Assembly (NCBI GenBank): GCA_026162565.1
Contig: JAOEIQ010000012.1
Location: 28,308-92,307, forward strand
Length of the DNA stretch: 64,000 bases
DNA from: Flavobacteriaceae bacterium NBU2973
GTDB lineage: Bacteria; Bacteroidota; Bacteroidia; Flavobacteriales; Flavobacteriaceae
Direction: 5' to 3'
The notes under the pieces were generated by a model, which saw only the letters and a program-made list of their open reading frames with translations, was not told where the DNA came from and did not search any database. Of the stretch, positions 27,820 through 37,588 are shown one piece after another. A program made the translations under genes and the position numbers. The first letter of the stretch is position 1. Every line of letters starts with the position of its first letter.

Positions 27820-30800
27820 TTGAACACTACCAACTATATTTTTACCACAAAAAATTATATAATGCTAGCCTTATGTCTAGTGTTTAGTTTTTATGGCTTT
27901 TCTCAAGAAGATGAAGACGAAAATTCTAATCAAACAGGATATAGTTTAGGGTCAATAAATTTACCCAATCCAAATAGTATAGAGTCTAAATATACCTACG
28001 ATCCAATAACAGATCGCTACATATATACAGAAAGCGTTGGAAATTTTAACATTAATTACCCAATAATTCTCACGCCTAAAGAATTTCAAGAGTTAGTTAT
28101 AAAAGAAAATTTAAGGAAGTACTATCAAGACAAGATTAGTGCATTTGATGGCAAAAAAGAGGGTGAAGAGGACGCACAAAAAAACTTACTTCCAGAATTT
28201 TATGTCAATTCAGGTTTGTTTGAATCTATTTTTGGAGGTAATACGATTGAGTTAATACCTCAAGGTTCTGTAGAATTAGATTTAGGTGTGCTATGGAGTA
28301 AGCAAGAAAACCCAACATTTTCTGCAAGAAACCCAAGTAATTTCACCTTTGATTTTGATCAGCGTATTAGCTTAAGTTTATTAGGAAAAGTTGGAACACG
28401 ACTACAAGTAACTGCAAACTACGATACAGAATCTACTTTCGATTTTCAAAACCTCATTAAATTAGAGTACACTCCAACCGAAGATGAAATTCTTCAGAAG
28501 ATAGAAGTAGGTAATGTTAATATGCCCTTAAATAGTTCTCTAATTACAGGAGCCCAAAGCTTATTTGGTGTAAAAACAGAATTGCAATTCGGTAAAACAA
28601 GAATTACTGGTGTGTTTTCAGAACAGCGTTCACAAACAAGAACAGTAGTCGCTCAAGGAGGTGGAACCTTAGAAGAGTTTGAGTTGTTTGGTAGAGATTA
28701 TGATGAAAACCGTCACTTCTTTTTAGCTCAATTTTTTAGAGACACTTACGATGAAACGTTGTCAAACTATCCTTTTTTAAATACCAATGTCCAGATAACC
28801 AGAATTGAAGTTTGGGCAACCAATAGAAATAATCAAACAGAAAATGTAAGAAATATTGTTGCTTTTCAGGATTTGGGAGAATCTCAAAAATTAGATCCTG
28901 AAGTAAACTTATTATCTCCAGGAGCAAGACCTGATAACGATGTTAATGGTCTTAACCCGGAGAATATTGGAGGAGCTGGTTCTCAAATAACTAATAATAT
29001 TAGAGATATTGCAACGGTTCAATCAGGTATTTTAGTGCCTGGATTTACAGAAGGTTTCGATTATGTAAAATTAGAGAACGCACGTAAATTAATTCAAGGC
29101 AGTGATTTTACATTAGATACGCAATTAGGATATATCTCTCTGAATCAACGTTTGTTAAATGACGAAACATTAGCAGTTGCTTTTCAATACACAGTTGGAG
29201 GCCAAGTTTTTCAAGTTGGAGAATTTGCTAACGATGGTGTAGATGCTACAGAAGTTGTGGAGAGTAATAACAATCAGATCATCAATCAAACACTTGTTTT
29301 GAAATTACTGAAGAGTAGTATTACCTCTGTTGAAGAAAACATTTGGGACTTAATGATGAAAAACATCTATGATACTGGTGCTTTTCAGTTAAGTCAAGAA
29401 GATTTTAAATTAAATATATTCTGGACAGATCCTTCGCCTTTAAATTATATTACTCCAATAGATGGCACGCCATTTCCTGATCAAGGCCCTAACCAGGATC
29501 CTATTCAAGAAACACCGCTTTTAAGAATATTTAATCTAGATAGGTTAAACTTTAATAATGACCCACAAGCAAATGGAGATGGGTTTTTCGACTTTGTTCC
29601 TGGTATAACAGTGATTCCTCAAAATGGAAAAATTATATTTACTAAAGTAGAACCTTTTGGTGAGTTTTTATTTGAAAAGTTATCTCTCAATCTTTCTGAA
29701 AATTATGAGGATATAACAACCTATAACGCCAATCAAACCCAATATGTTTACGATAAGTTATATAAACAAACAAAAACAGCTGCGTTAGAGGATAGTGAAA
29801 AAAATAAGTTTCAGTTAAAAGGTCGCTATCAGTCATCTGGAGGAGGAGACGGTATTCCAATTGGAGCTTTTAATGTTCCTAGAGGATCTGTTAACGTAAC
29901 AGCTGGTGGACGAGTTTTAGTAGAAGGTGTAGATTATACAGTTAATTATCAAGCTGGTCGTGTTCAAATTTTAGATGAAGCCTTAAAAGCTTCTAATACG
30001 CCAATCCAAGTTTCTGTAGAGAATAATGCTGTATTTGGACAACAGACAAGGCGTTTTATGGGGATTAATGTAGAACATCAGTTTAATGAAAACTTTGTTT
30101 TAGGAGCCACGTTTTTAAATCTTAATGAGCGACCAATCACCCAAAAAGCAAATTACGCTAGTGAGCCAATTAATAATTCTATTTTTGGAGTAAACGGTAA
30201 TTTCTCTACAGAACTTCCTTTTTTAACACGTTTTGCTAATAAGTTACCTAATATAGATACAGATGTTCCATCTAATTTATCTTTAAGAGGTGAGTTTGCA
30301 TATTTATTACCAGGCGCTCCCAAACGAACCAATTTAAATGGTGAACCTACAGCGTATATTGATGATTTTGAAGGGACGCAAAATGGTATAGACTTACTCT
30401 CACCATTATCATGGTTTTTATCGAGTAGGCCATTAAACCTTGGGAGAAGTTACTCTGATATTTCAGTTTCTAATATTAATGAGGATCAAGAAGGTATTCA
30501 AAACGGATTTGATAGAGCACGACTTAATTGGTATGCTATAGATCCAATATTTTATAGTAATAATCTTGCACCAGGAGGAATAAGCGATGATGATATTTCT
30601 AGTGTGTATACAAGACGTGTATTTATTAATGAAATTTTTCCAGAACAGGATATTGTTCAAGGCCAAACAACTGTTATAAACACACTTGATTTAGCGTATT
30701 ACCCAAGTGAAAGAGGCCCATATAATTTTGATCCTGCAACAGTAGATGGAACGATTGATGATCCATCAGATAGTTGGGCAGGAATTTCTAGAGAGCTTAC

Positions 30801-33800
30801 ATCAACAGATTTTGAGCAATCAAATGTAGAATATATCGAGTTTTGGATGTTAGATCCTTTTCTAGAAGACCCAAGTAATCAAGGAGGAACATTAACGTTT
30901 AATTTAGGAAACATATCTGAAGATGTATTAAAAGATAGTAGAAAGCAATATGAGAATGGATTACCTGAAGATGGAAATGTATCGTTATTCCCAACTACTG
31001 AATATGGAACAGTTGTGCCGCAACAACAAGCATTAATTTATACATTTGATACAACAGGACAAGAACGAACGAATCAAGATGTTGGTTATGATGGATATGA
31101 TGATAGTGAAGAAACTCCAATAATAGATGTTAAACCATTAGAAACAGCTATTTATCAGCAATTTGCATCGTTAGATGATCCTGCAAACGATAACTATCGC
31201 TATTACTTAAATACGGATGGCGATATTTTTGATCGTTATAAATTTTATAATGGTGTAGAAGGGAACTCACCAGATGTCTTTACCGACACGAATCGTGGTT
31301 CTACAACACAACCTGATGTCGAGGATATCAACAGAGATAACACTATGAATACCATAGATAGTTATTTTGAATATGAGATACCAATTACACAAGCAAGTTT
31401 AGCGGATCCAAACAATACATTAATTAGAGATTCTAAAACTAGAACAGTAACATTACCAAATGGTTCTTCAACTGAAGTTACTTGGTATCAATTTAGAATT
31501 CCAGTTGAGAGTCACACTGCTGTTGTTGGAGGTATTGCTGACTTTAGATCCATTCGTTTTGCAAGAATGTATGTAACAGATTTTGTACAACCAACTGTAT
31601 TGCGTTTTGCGACTTTAGATTTAGTACGTAGTGATTGGAGACGTTACCAATTGTCATTAGATGAAGAGCCAGATAATGATGGAGACAATACAGAGTTTAA
31701 TGTTGGAAATATAGGTTTACAAGAAAACGATGGTAATTATGTGTTGCCTCCAGGAATTCAATTAGAAGAGTTAAATAATAATAACACGATTATAAGACAG
31801 AACGAACAATCATTAGTATTGCAAGTATGTGATTTAGAAAGCGATGATTCTAGAGCAGCTTTTAAAAACATAGATATAGACATGCGTCAATATAAACGCT
31901 TACGAATGTTTATGCATGCAGAACCTACTCTAGAAATGTTAGAGGATAATGATTTAGTAGGTTTTATTAGAATGGGTAATGATTTTACAGAAAATTACTA
32001 TCAAATAGAAATCCCTTTAAAGGTAAGCTCGACAACAACAACAATTCCAACAGAAGTTTGGCCAGAACAAAATGAGATAGATTTAGATATAGAGATACTG
32101 GCAAAAATTAAGTCTTTGGGTATAGCAAATGGGCAAACTTTTGAAGAGAATACGATTCAAGAACTTAAATTTTATGATATAATAAACGGTGAACTAGACG
32201 AAAATTTTGTTTCAGAATTCTCTGATTATCCAACAATAGCAGAGTCAGATAAATTACAGAGAGTTACTGTAAAAGGTAATCCAAGTTTTGGTGATATTAG
32301 AGTCTTAATGGTTGGTTTAAAAAATGGTAAAGAATTTTTAGACAGAAGTCCTGTTTGTGGTGAAGCATGGTTTAACGAATTACGATTATCTGGTTTAGAA
32401 AATGAAGGTGGATGGGCAGCCGTTGTGAGTATGGATGCAAATGTTGCTGACTTTGCCAATATTAGTGCGACAGGTAGAAGAAGCACAATAGGGTTTGGTA
32501 CCATAGAACAAGGTCCAAATGAAAGAAGTTTAGAGGATGTTATGCAATATGATGTGGTAACTAACTGGAACCTAGGACAACTATTACCAAAAAAATGGGG
32601 ACTGCAAATTCCGTTTAATTACGCTCAAAGTGAAGAATTAATAACACCAAAGTTCGATCAGCAATTTAAAGATTTAGAACTTCAAGATCGTATTGATGCT
32701 GCAGAAACTTCTGAAGAAAGAGATAACATTAGAGAACAATCAGAAAATTATACAAAACGAAAAAGCATCAATTTTATTGGAGTAAGAAAAAATAGAACTG
32801 GTGAGAAAAAACCACGTTTTTATGACGTTGAAAACTTCACACTTAACTATTCATATAATGAAGTAGACCATAGAGATTTTGAAATTGAAAGATCTTTAGA
32901 TCAAAATATTAGAACAGGGATGAATTATAATTTTAATTTTAATCCAGTTAAAATAGAACCATTTAAAGAGAACGATTCAATATTTAGAAGTAAGTATTGG
33001 AAGATTTTAAAAGATTTTAATTTAAATCTACTACCAACAAGCTTTTCTTTTGGTGCTAATTATAATAGACAGTTTAACAAACAAAAATTTAGAGATTTAG
33101 ATTTAGGAGGAGGTAATATTGCAATAGAGGAGCTATTTAGAAGAAATTATACTTTTGATATGCAATACAATATTAACTATAATATTACAGATGCATTAAG
33201 CTTAAACTTCTCTGCTGCCAATAATAATATTGTCCGTAATTATTTTATTGATGACCAATTAAATGGTGAACAAGATCCGGAGTTAGATGTTTGGGATGGT
33301 TTCTTTGATGTAGGTGATCCGAATAGGCAAACACAACAATTAGGCATTAATTACGAAATACCTCTAAACAAAATTCCAGCTTTAAGCTTTTTAAGAGCTA
33401 CTTACTCTTACACAGGAGATTTTCAATGGCAAAAAGGGTCTGATTTATTTGGAGATCTTCAAGTTGATGGAGAGACCTACGACCTTGGTAATACTATACA
33501 AAATGCCAACACCCACAATATCAACTCGAGTTTAGATATGAATAAACTCTACAGATATATTGGTTTGGTAAAGAAACCTGTTAGAGACACAAGAAATAGA
33601 GGAGCTGGTTCAAGACCAACAGCTGGTAATTCTCCAACACCAAATAATAGACCTCAAACACAGACTAAACGTAAAGGGAATAAGTTGGTAAATACAGCTA
33701 TAGATTTAGTAACTAGTATCAAGAGAATTCAGGTAAATTATAGCGAAAATAATGGATCGTTTTTACCAGGTTATCTTGAGACGCCAGGATTTATTGGTAC

Positions 33801-35046
33801 ATTCAAGCCATCATTTGGATATACATTTGGTAGTCAGAGAGATATTCGCCAAACAGCAGCAAGAAATGGTTGGTTAACCTTATTTCCAGATTTTAATCAG
33901 CAGTATACAGAAACGACTAACAGAATTTTAGATATATCTGCAAATCTAGAACCTATTAGTGATTTAAAAATTGATTTAACAGCAAATAGACAATACGCTA
34001 GAAGTATAACCGAAAATTTCAACACTACAGATACTGATGGAGATGGTTTTAGTGATGTATACAACACGTTAATTAGAAATTCTTACGGTAACTTTAATAT
34101 TTCCACTTCATTATTTAAAACAGCGTTTATGAAGAGTGATGAAAACTCATCTGCTGCTTTTGATGATTTTAGAGAGAATAGAATAACTATTGCTAGACGT
34201 CTAGCTGCCGAGAGAGGTTTAGATCCTACTAATGTCGATTCTGAAGGGTTTCCTATTGGTTATGGAAAAAATAGTCAAGCAGTATTATTACCAGCCTTTT
34301 TATCGGCTTACACAGGTAAAAAAGCAGATAAAATAACATTAGATGCTTTTAGAGATGTGCCAATTCCAAATTGGACAATAAAGTATACAGGTTTAATGAA
34401 TTTTAACTGGTTTAAAAAACGATTTAAGCGTTTTTCTTTAACACATGGTTATCGATCAGATTATACGATTAATCAATTCAGAACCAATTTAGATTATGAC
34501 CCTGATAATCCAGATGAATTTGATCAAGGTGGAAACTTTAAAAATGAAACCCTTTACAGTAATATAAATTTAAGTGAACAATTTAGTCCTCTAGTTAGAT
34601 TGGATATGGAGATGAAAAACTCTATGAAAATATTAGCAGAGCTCAAGAGAGACAGAATTTTATCCTTAAGCTTCGATAATAATTTAGTAACAGAGGTTCA
34701 AGGACAAGAATATATAATAGGTCTTGGATATCGAATAAAAGATGTAAGAATAAAATCTAAATTAGCTGGACCTAGAAAAACTATTGTAAGTGATTTGGAT
34801 ATGAGAGCAGATATTTCTGTTAGAGATAACAAAACTATTATACGTTATCTGGATGTTGAAAATAATCAAATCACATCAGGGCAAACAATATGGTCCTTAA
34901 AATACAATGCTAGTTATGCTTTTAGTAAAAACCTTACAGGTATTTTCTATTTTGATTATAACTTTTCGGAGTATGCTATTTCTACAGCATTCCCGCAAAC
35001 AAGCATTAGATCAGGCATTACGTTACGATATAATTTTGGAAACTAA
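27820..35046 (+). CDS. sprA: SprA, outer-membrane translocon of the type IX secretion system
   Basis: SprA (2408 residues) forms the giant beta-barrel through which T9SS cargo crosses the outer membrane and is needed for gliding in flavobacteria. A signal peptide ends near VFSFYGFSQ, followed by an acidic stretch. Large repetitive beta-strand regions fill the rest, with segments such as DDFEGTQNGIDLLSP and AWFNELRLSG conserved in the family, and the C-terminus SGITLRYNFGN looks like a final barrel strand. The start is given as TTG 27820; an in-frame ATG at 27862 also precedes the hydrophobic core and may be the true start. Full family length, no frameshift seen. Confidence 0.96.
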   Translation: MNTTNYIFTTKNYIMLALCLVFSFYGFSQEDEDENSNQTGYSLGSINLPNPNSIESKYTYDPITDRYIYTESVGNFNINYPIILTPKEFQELVIKENLRKYYQDKISAFDGKKEGEEDAQKNLLPEFYVNSGLFESIFGGNTIELIPQGSVELDLGVLWSKQENPTFSARNPSNFTFDFDQRISLSLLGKVGTRLQVTANYDTESTFDFQNLIKLEYTPTEDEILQKIEVGNVNMPLNSSLITGAQSLFGVKTELQFGKTRITGVFSEQRSQTRTVVAQGGGTLEEFELFGRDYDENRHFFLAQFFRDTYDETLSNYPFLNTNVQITRIEVWATNRNNQTENVRNIVAFQDLGESQKLDPEVNLLSPGARPDNDVNGLNPENIGGAGSQITNNIRDIATVQSGILVPGFTEGFDYVKLENARKLIQGSDFTLDTQLGYISLNQRLLNDETLAVAFQYTVGGQVFQVGEFANDGVDATEVVESNNNQIINQTLVLKLLKSSITSVEENIWDLMMKNIYDTGAFQLSQEDFKLNIFWTDPSPLNYITPIDGTPFPDQGPNQDPIQETPLLRIFNLDRLNFNNDPQANGDGFFDFVPGITVIPQNGKIIFTKVEPFGEFLFEKLSLNLSENYEDITTYNANQTQYVYDKLYKQTKTAALEDSEKNKFQLKGRYQSSGGGDGIPIGAFNVPRGSVNVTAGGRVLVEGVDYTVNYQAGRVQILDEALKASNTPIQVSVENNAVFGQQTRRFMGINVEHQFNENFVLGATFLNLNERPITQKANYASEPINNSIFGVNGNFSTELPFLTRFANKLPNIDTDVPSNLSLRGEFAYLLPGAPKRTNLNGEPTAYIDDFEGTQNGIDLLSPLSWFLSSRPLNLGRSYSDISVSNINEDQEGIQNGFDRARLNWYAIDPIFYSNNLAPGGISDDDISSVYTRRVFINEIFPEQDIVQGQTTVINTLDLAYYPSERGPYNFDPATVDGTIDDPSDSWAGISRELTSTDFEQSNVEYIEFWMLDPFLEDPSNQGGTLTFNLGNISEDVLKDSRKQYENGLPEDGNVSLFPTTEYGTVVPQQQALIYTFDTTGQERTNQDVGYDGYDDSEETPIIDVKPLETAIYQQFASLDDPANDNYRYYLNTDGDIFDRYKFYNGVEGNSPDVFTDTNRGSTTQPDVEDINRDNTMNTIDSYFEYEIPITQASLADPNNTLIRDSKTRTVTLPNGSSTEVTWYQFRIPVESHTAVVGGIADFRSIRFARMYVTDFVQPTVLRFATLDLVRSDWRRYQLSLDEEPDNDGDNTEFNVGNIGLQENDGNYVLPPGIQLEELNNNNTIIRQNEQSLVLQVCDLESDDSRAAFKNIDIDMRQYKRLRMFMHAEPTLEMLEDNDLVGFIRMGNDFTENYYQIEIPLKVSSTTTTIPTEVWPEQNEIDLDIEILAKIKSLGIANGQTFEENTIQELKFYDIINGELDENFVSEFSDYPTIAESDKLQRVTVKGNPSFGDIRVLMVGLKNGKEFLDRSPVCGEAWFNELRLSGLENEGGWAAVVSMDANVADFANISATGRRSTIGFGTIEQGPNERSLEDVMQYDVVTNWNLGQLLPKKWGLQIPFNYAQSEELITPKFDQQFKDLELQDRIDAAETSEERDNIREQSENYTKRKSINFIGVRKNRTGEKKPRFYDVENFTLNYSYNEVDHRDFEIERSLDQNIRTGMNYNFNFNPVKIEPFKENDSIFRSKYWKILKDFNLNLLPTSFSFGANYNRQFNKQKFRDLDLGGGNIAIEELFRRNYTFDMQYNINYNITDALSLNFSAANNNIVRNYFIDDQLNGEQDPELDVWDGFFDVGDPNRQTQQLGINYEIPLNKIPALSFLRATYSYTGDFQWQKGSDLFGDLQVDGETYDLGNTIQNANTHNINSSLDMNKLYRYIGLVKKPVRDTRNRGAGSRPTAGNSPTPNNRPQTQTKRKGNKLVNTAIDLVTSIKRIQVNYSENNGSFLPGYLETPGFIGTFKPSFGYTFGSQRDIRQTAARNGWLTLFPDFNQQYTETTNRILDISANLEPISDLKIDLTANRQYARSITENFNTTDTDGDGFSDVYNTLIRNSYGNFNISTSLFKTAFMKSDENSSAAFDDFRENRITIARRLAAERGLDPTNVDSEGFPIGYGKNSQAVLLPAFLSAYTGKKADKITLDAFRDVPIPNWTIKYTGLMNFNWFKKRFKRFSLTHGYRSDYTINQFRTNLDYDPDNPDEFDQGGNFKNETLYSNINLSEQFSPLVRLDMEMKNSMKILAELKRDRILSLSFDNNLVTEVQGQEYIIGLGYRIKDVRIKSKLAGPRKTIVSDLDMRADISVRDNKTIIRYLDVENNQITSGQTIWSLKYNASYAFSKNLTGIFYFDYNFSEYAISTAFPQTSIRSGITLRYNFGN

Positions 35047-35076
35047 ATAAAACAATTAAATAATTACAATTACACA

Positions 35077-35457
35077 ATGAATATTCCATCAGAATTAAAA
35101 TACACTAAAGATCACGAATGGGTAAAGATCGATGGTGATGTAGCTACAGTAGGTATTACAGATTTTGCACAAAGTGAATTAGGCGATATTGTTTACGTAG
35201 AAATTGAAACACTTGATGAAACGTTAGAAGCAGAGGAAGTGTTTGGTACTGTAGAAGCTGTAAAAACAGTGTCAGATTTATTTATGCCTCTATCTGGAGA
35301 GATTATTGAATTTAATGAAGGTTTAGAAGATGAGCCAGAACAAGTTAACACAGATCCTTATGGAGATGGTTGGATGATTAAAATAAAAATGTCTGATCCC
35401 TCTCAAGTTGACTCTCTATTGTCTTCTGAAGCTTATAAAGAAGTTATAGGTGCTTAA
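35077..35457 (+). CDS. gcvH: Glycine cleavage system H protein
   Basis: GcvH (126 residues) is the lipoylated shuttle of the glycine cleavage complex. The lipoyl domain is complete; the attachment lysine is Lys63 in TVEAVKTVSDL, and YTKDHEWV near the N-terminus is typical. It follows sprA by 30 nt. Its last codons overlap the GTG start proposed for the next gene. The other gcv genes are not in the window. Confidence 0.97.
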   Translation: MNIPSELKYTKDHEWVKIDGDVATVGITDFAQSELGDIVYVEIETLDETLEAEEVFGTVEAVKTVSDLFMPLSGEIIEFNEGLEDEPEQVNTDPYGDGWMIKIKMSDPSQVDSLLSSEAYKEVIGA

Positions 35458-35812
35458 AAAGTATGCTTTAGTAATTGCAATTGTATATTCGGTTGCGATT
35501 ACTATTTTAAGCTTTATTTCCTTAAAAAATACTCCAGATTTAGGAATTGACTTTGCAGATAAGCTGGTTCATTTTGCAATATATTTTCTATTTGCCTTAT
35601 TATGGTTTAACCATTTCAATTCAAAGAAAATTCCAAAATCAATTGTAAAATCTATTCTACTCGCTATTTTTTATGGTATAGTTATTGAAGTATTACAAGA
35701 GAGTTTAACAAATTCTAGACAATTTGATTACTATGATATTGTCTCAAACGCAATAGGAGCAATGCTAATTGTCCCTTATTTACAATTGTTAAAGTCATAC
35801 GTTAAAAAATAA
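35450..35812 (+). CDS. VanZ-like small membrane protein
   Basis: This protein of 120 residues has four predicted transmembrane helices and VanZ-family features: DFADKLVHFAIYFLFALLW in the second helix region and EVLQESLTNSRQFDYYDIVSNAIG before the last helix. VanZ-like proteins are generic membrane proteins of unknown function; only the original VanZ is tied to teicoplanin resistance. The GTG start at 35450 overlaps the gcvH end by 8 nt, and no better start lies downstream. The pair gcvH-vanZ next to sprA appears to be a flavobacterial arrangement. Confidence 0.85.
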   Translation: MLKKYALVIAIVYSVAITILSFISLKNTPDLGIDFADKLVHFAIYFLFALLWFNHFNSKKIPKSIVKSILLAIFYGIVIEVLQESLTNSRQFDYYDIVSNAIGAMLIVPYLQLLKSYVKK

Positions 35813-35871
35813 TAATCACTTGCATTTTTATCAAAATATTGGTTAAATTGCATATCTGAAAAATAAAAATT

Positions 35872-36591
35872 ATGGAACCTAAAAAAAATCCGAAAGCAGA
35901 CGTAAGTCGTAATAGTGCAATTTATTTTGCAGTAGGGCTTTTACTAATGTTATTAGTTACTAATTATGCAATTAATCATAAAACTTATGATAAATCTGCG
36001 ATTGACATTGGTATGTTAAATCTCGATGAAGAGTTAGATGAAGAAGTTCCAATTACAGAACAAATACAAACACCACCACCTCCACCACCACCTCCAGCAG
36101 CTCCAGAAATTATAGAAGTAGTTGAAGATGAAGAAGAGGTTGAAGAAACTGTAATCGAATCTACAGAAACAGATCAAGAAGAAGAAATTGTTGAAGTAGA
36201 AGAAGTAGAAGTAGAAGAAGTAGAAGAAGATATCGAGGTTCCTTTTGCCGTTATTGAAAACGTACCAGTTTTTCCAGGTTGTGAAAGTGGTAATAATGCT
36301 GCAAAGAAAAAATGTATGTCTGATAAAGTAGGTCAATTTGTTAACAGAAAGTTTAATACAGATTTAGCAGGAGATTTAGGTCTAACAGGTAGACAAAAAA
36401 TCTATGTTGGATTTAAAATTGATAAAAATGGTAATATTACCAACGTAAGAGCTCGCGCTCCGCATCCTAAATTAGCCCAAGAAGCTGAACGAGTTGTAAA
36501 ATTATTACCTAAAATGAAACCAGGTAAACAAAGAGGAAAAGCCGTAATCGTTCCTTACTCGTTACCAATTATTTTTCAAGTGCAAGATTAA
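35872..36591 (+). CDS. TonB-like energy transducer
   Basis: A cytoplasmic tail with KNPKADVSRNS, one transmembrane helix (about residues 17-36), a periplasmic Pro-rich stretch (TPPPPPPPPAAPE) and a long Glu/Val-rich repeat (EVEEVEVEEVEED) lead to a TonB C-terminal domain of about 115 residues. TonB couples the proton motive force to outer-membrane transporters. The domain begins with VPVFPGCESG, containing a conserved Cys, and ends SLPIIFQVQD. The acidic spacer is likely extended. The next gene is a paralogue. ExbB/ExbD are not nearby. Confidence 0.9.
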   Translation: MEPKKNPKADVSRNSAIYFAVGLLLMLLVTNYAINHKTYDKSAIDIGMLNLDEELDEEVPITEQIQTPPPPPPPPAAPEIIEVVEDEEEVEETVIESTETDQEEEIVEVEEVEVEEVEEDIEVPFAVIENVPVFPGCESGNNAAKKKCMSDKVGQFVNRKFNTDLAGDLGLTGRQKIYVGFKIDKNGNITNVRARAPHPKLAQEAERVVKLLPKMKPGKQRGKAVIVPYSLPIIFQVQD

Positions 36592-36611
36592 TATCTACTA
36601 CATATAATATG

Positions 36612-36643
36612 AAATCCCGTTACAGTGTAACGGGATTTTTTTT
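36612..36643 (+). terminator. Terminator between the two TonB-like genes
   Basis: AAATCCCGTTAC (36612-36623) pairs perfectly with GTAACGGGATTT (36627-36638) around a 3-nt loop and runs into eight T residues. The two paralogues are therefore probably separate transcripts. Confidence 0.9.
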
Positions 36644-36695
36644 GGTATGCTTATTGTGATTAATTCATAACATTAACATTTTAAATAATTTTATT

Positions 36696-37481
36696 ATGAA
36701 TTTTCAAAAAGAAAATCACGAAATCGTTCGCCAAAACGATACAATCGTGAAAAAATCGCAAAAGCATGATGCAAATCTACAAAAAAACACAACGCTGTAT
36801 TTTCAAATTGGCTTAATGCTAACCTTATTAGCTGTCTATGGTTTGTTTGAAATGAAGTTTGAATCCAAACCAATTGATTTATCCTTTAATGAAGAAATTC
36901 AAGATGACCTTTCAATGATAGATGTACCAGTTATTGTAATTAAGGATGATGTAAAAAAAGTACAACAGAAAGTAAAAAAAAGGAAGATTTTTAAACATCC
37001 AATAATTAAAGATAATGATGAGGTAATTGATAAGCCTGAAGATCTTTTTGTAGAACCACCTACTGTAAACACACCTCCAATTAAGGTAGATGATGTTCCT
37101 GATGTAATAGATATAATTGATGAAGTGTCTATTATAGCTGTAGAGCAAGTTCCAGTATATCCTGGTTGTGAAGGGTTAAGTACTAATTTTGACAGACGTG
37201 CCTGTATGGAGCAAAAACTGGCTAAATTAATAGATAGAAAGTTTGATAGAGAGATTGCTTCTAATTATGGATTATCAGGTGTACAAAAAATTTATGTACA
37301 ATTTAAAATTGATAAGTTAGGCAATGTAGTAGACATAAAAACAAGAGCACCACATAAAGCGCTTGCCAAAGAAGCTGAAAAAGTGATTAATAAAGTTCCT
37401 CAAATGCAACCAGGTAAACAAGCTCAAAAACCTGTGAATGTAATTTATTCTTTACCAATTATTTTTCAGGTACAAGACTAG
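36696..37481 (+). CDS. Second TonB-like protein
   Basis: The product (261 residues) is a paralogue of the gene just upstream. It has a longer charged cytoplasmic N-terminus (NFQKENHEIVRQNDT), one helix (about 36-52), a Lys/Val/Asp-rich spacer and a TonB C-terminal domain starting VPVYPGCEGL and ending with the same SLPIIFQVQD. The spacer has far less proline than its neighbour. The C-terminal domains are very similar while the spacers are not, suggesting a duplication followed by spacer divergence. A separate terminator follows. Confidence 0.88.
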   Translation: MNFQKENHEIVRQNDTIVKKSQKHDANLQKNTTLYFQIGLMLTLLAVYGLFEMKFESKPIDLSFNEEIQDDLSMIDVPVIVIKDDVKKVQQKVKKRKIFKHPIIKDNDEVIDKPEDLFVEPPTVNTPPIKVDDVPDVIDIIDEVSIIAVEQVPVYPGCEGLSTNFDRRACMEQKLAKLIDRKFDREIASNYGLSGVQKIYVQFKIDKLGNVVDIKTRAPHKALAKEAEKVINKVPQMQPGKQAQKPVNVIYSLPIIFQVQD

Positions 37482-37502
37482 AGATATCATATTTTATAAA
37501 TC

Positions 37503-37537
37503 AAACCGTTACCAATTTATGGTAGCGGTTTTTTTAT
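37503..37537 (+). terminator. Terminator after second TonB-like gene
   Basis: AAACCGTTACCA (37503-37514) pairs with TGGTAGCGGTTT (37520-37531, one G-T pair) around ATTTA, followed by T residues. Confidence 0.85.
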
Positions 37538-37588
37538 GAGCTTATCAAAAAAATAGTATCTTTCAACAATAAAAATTAAAGCTTAAAT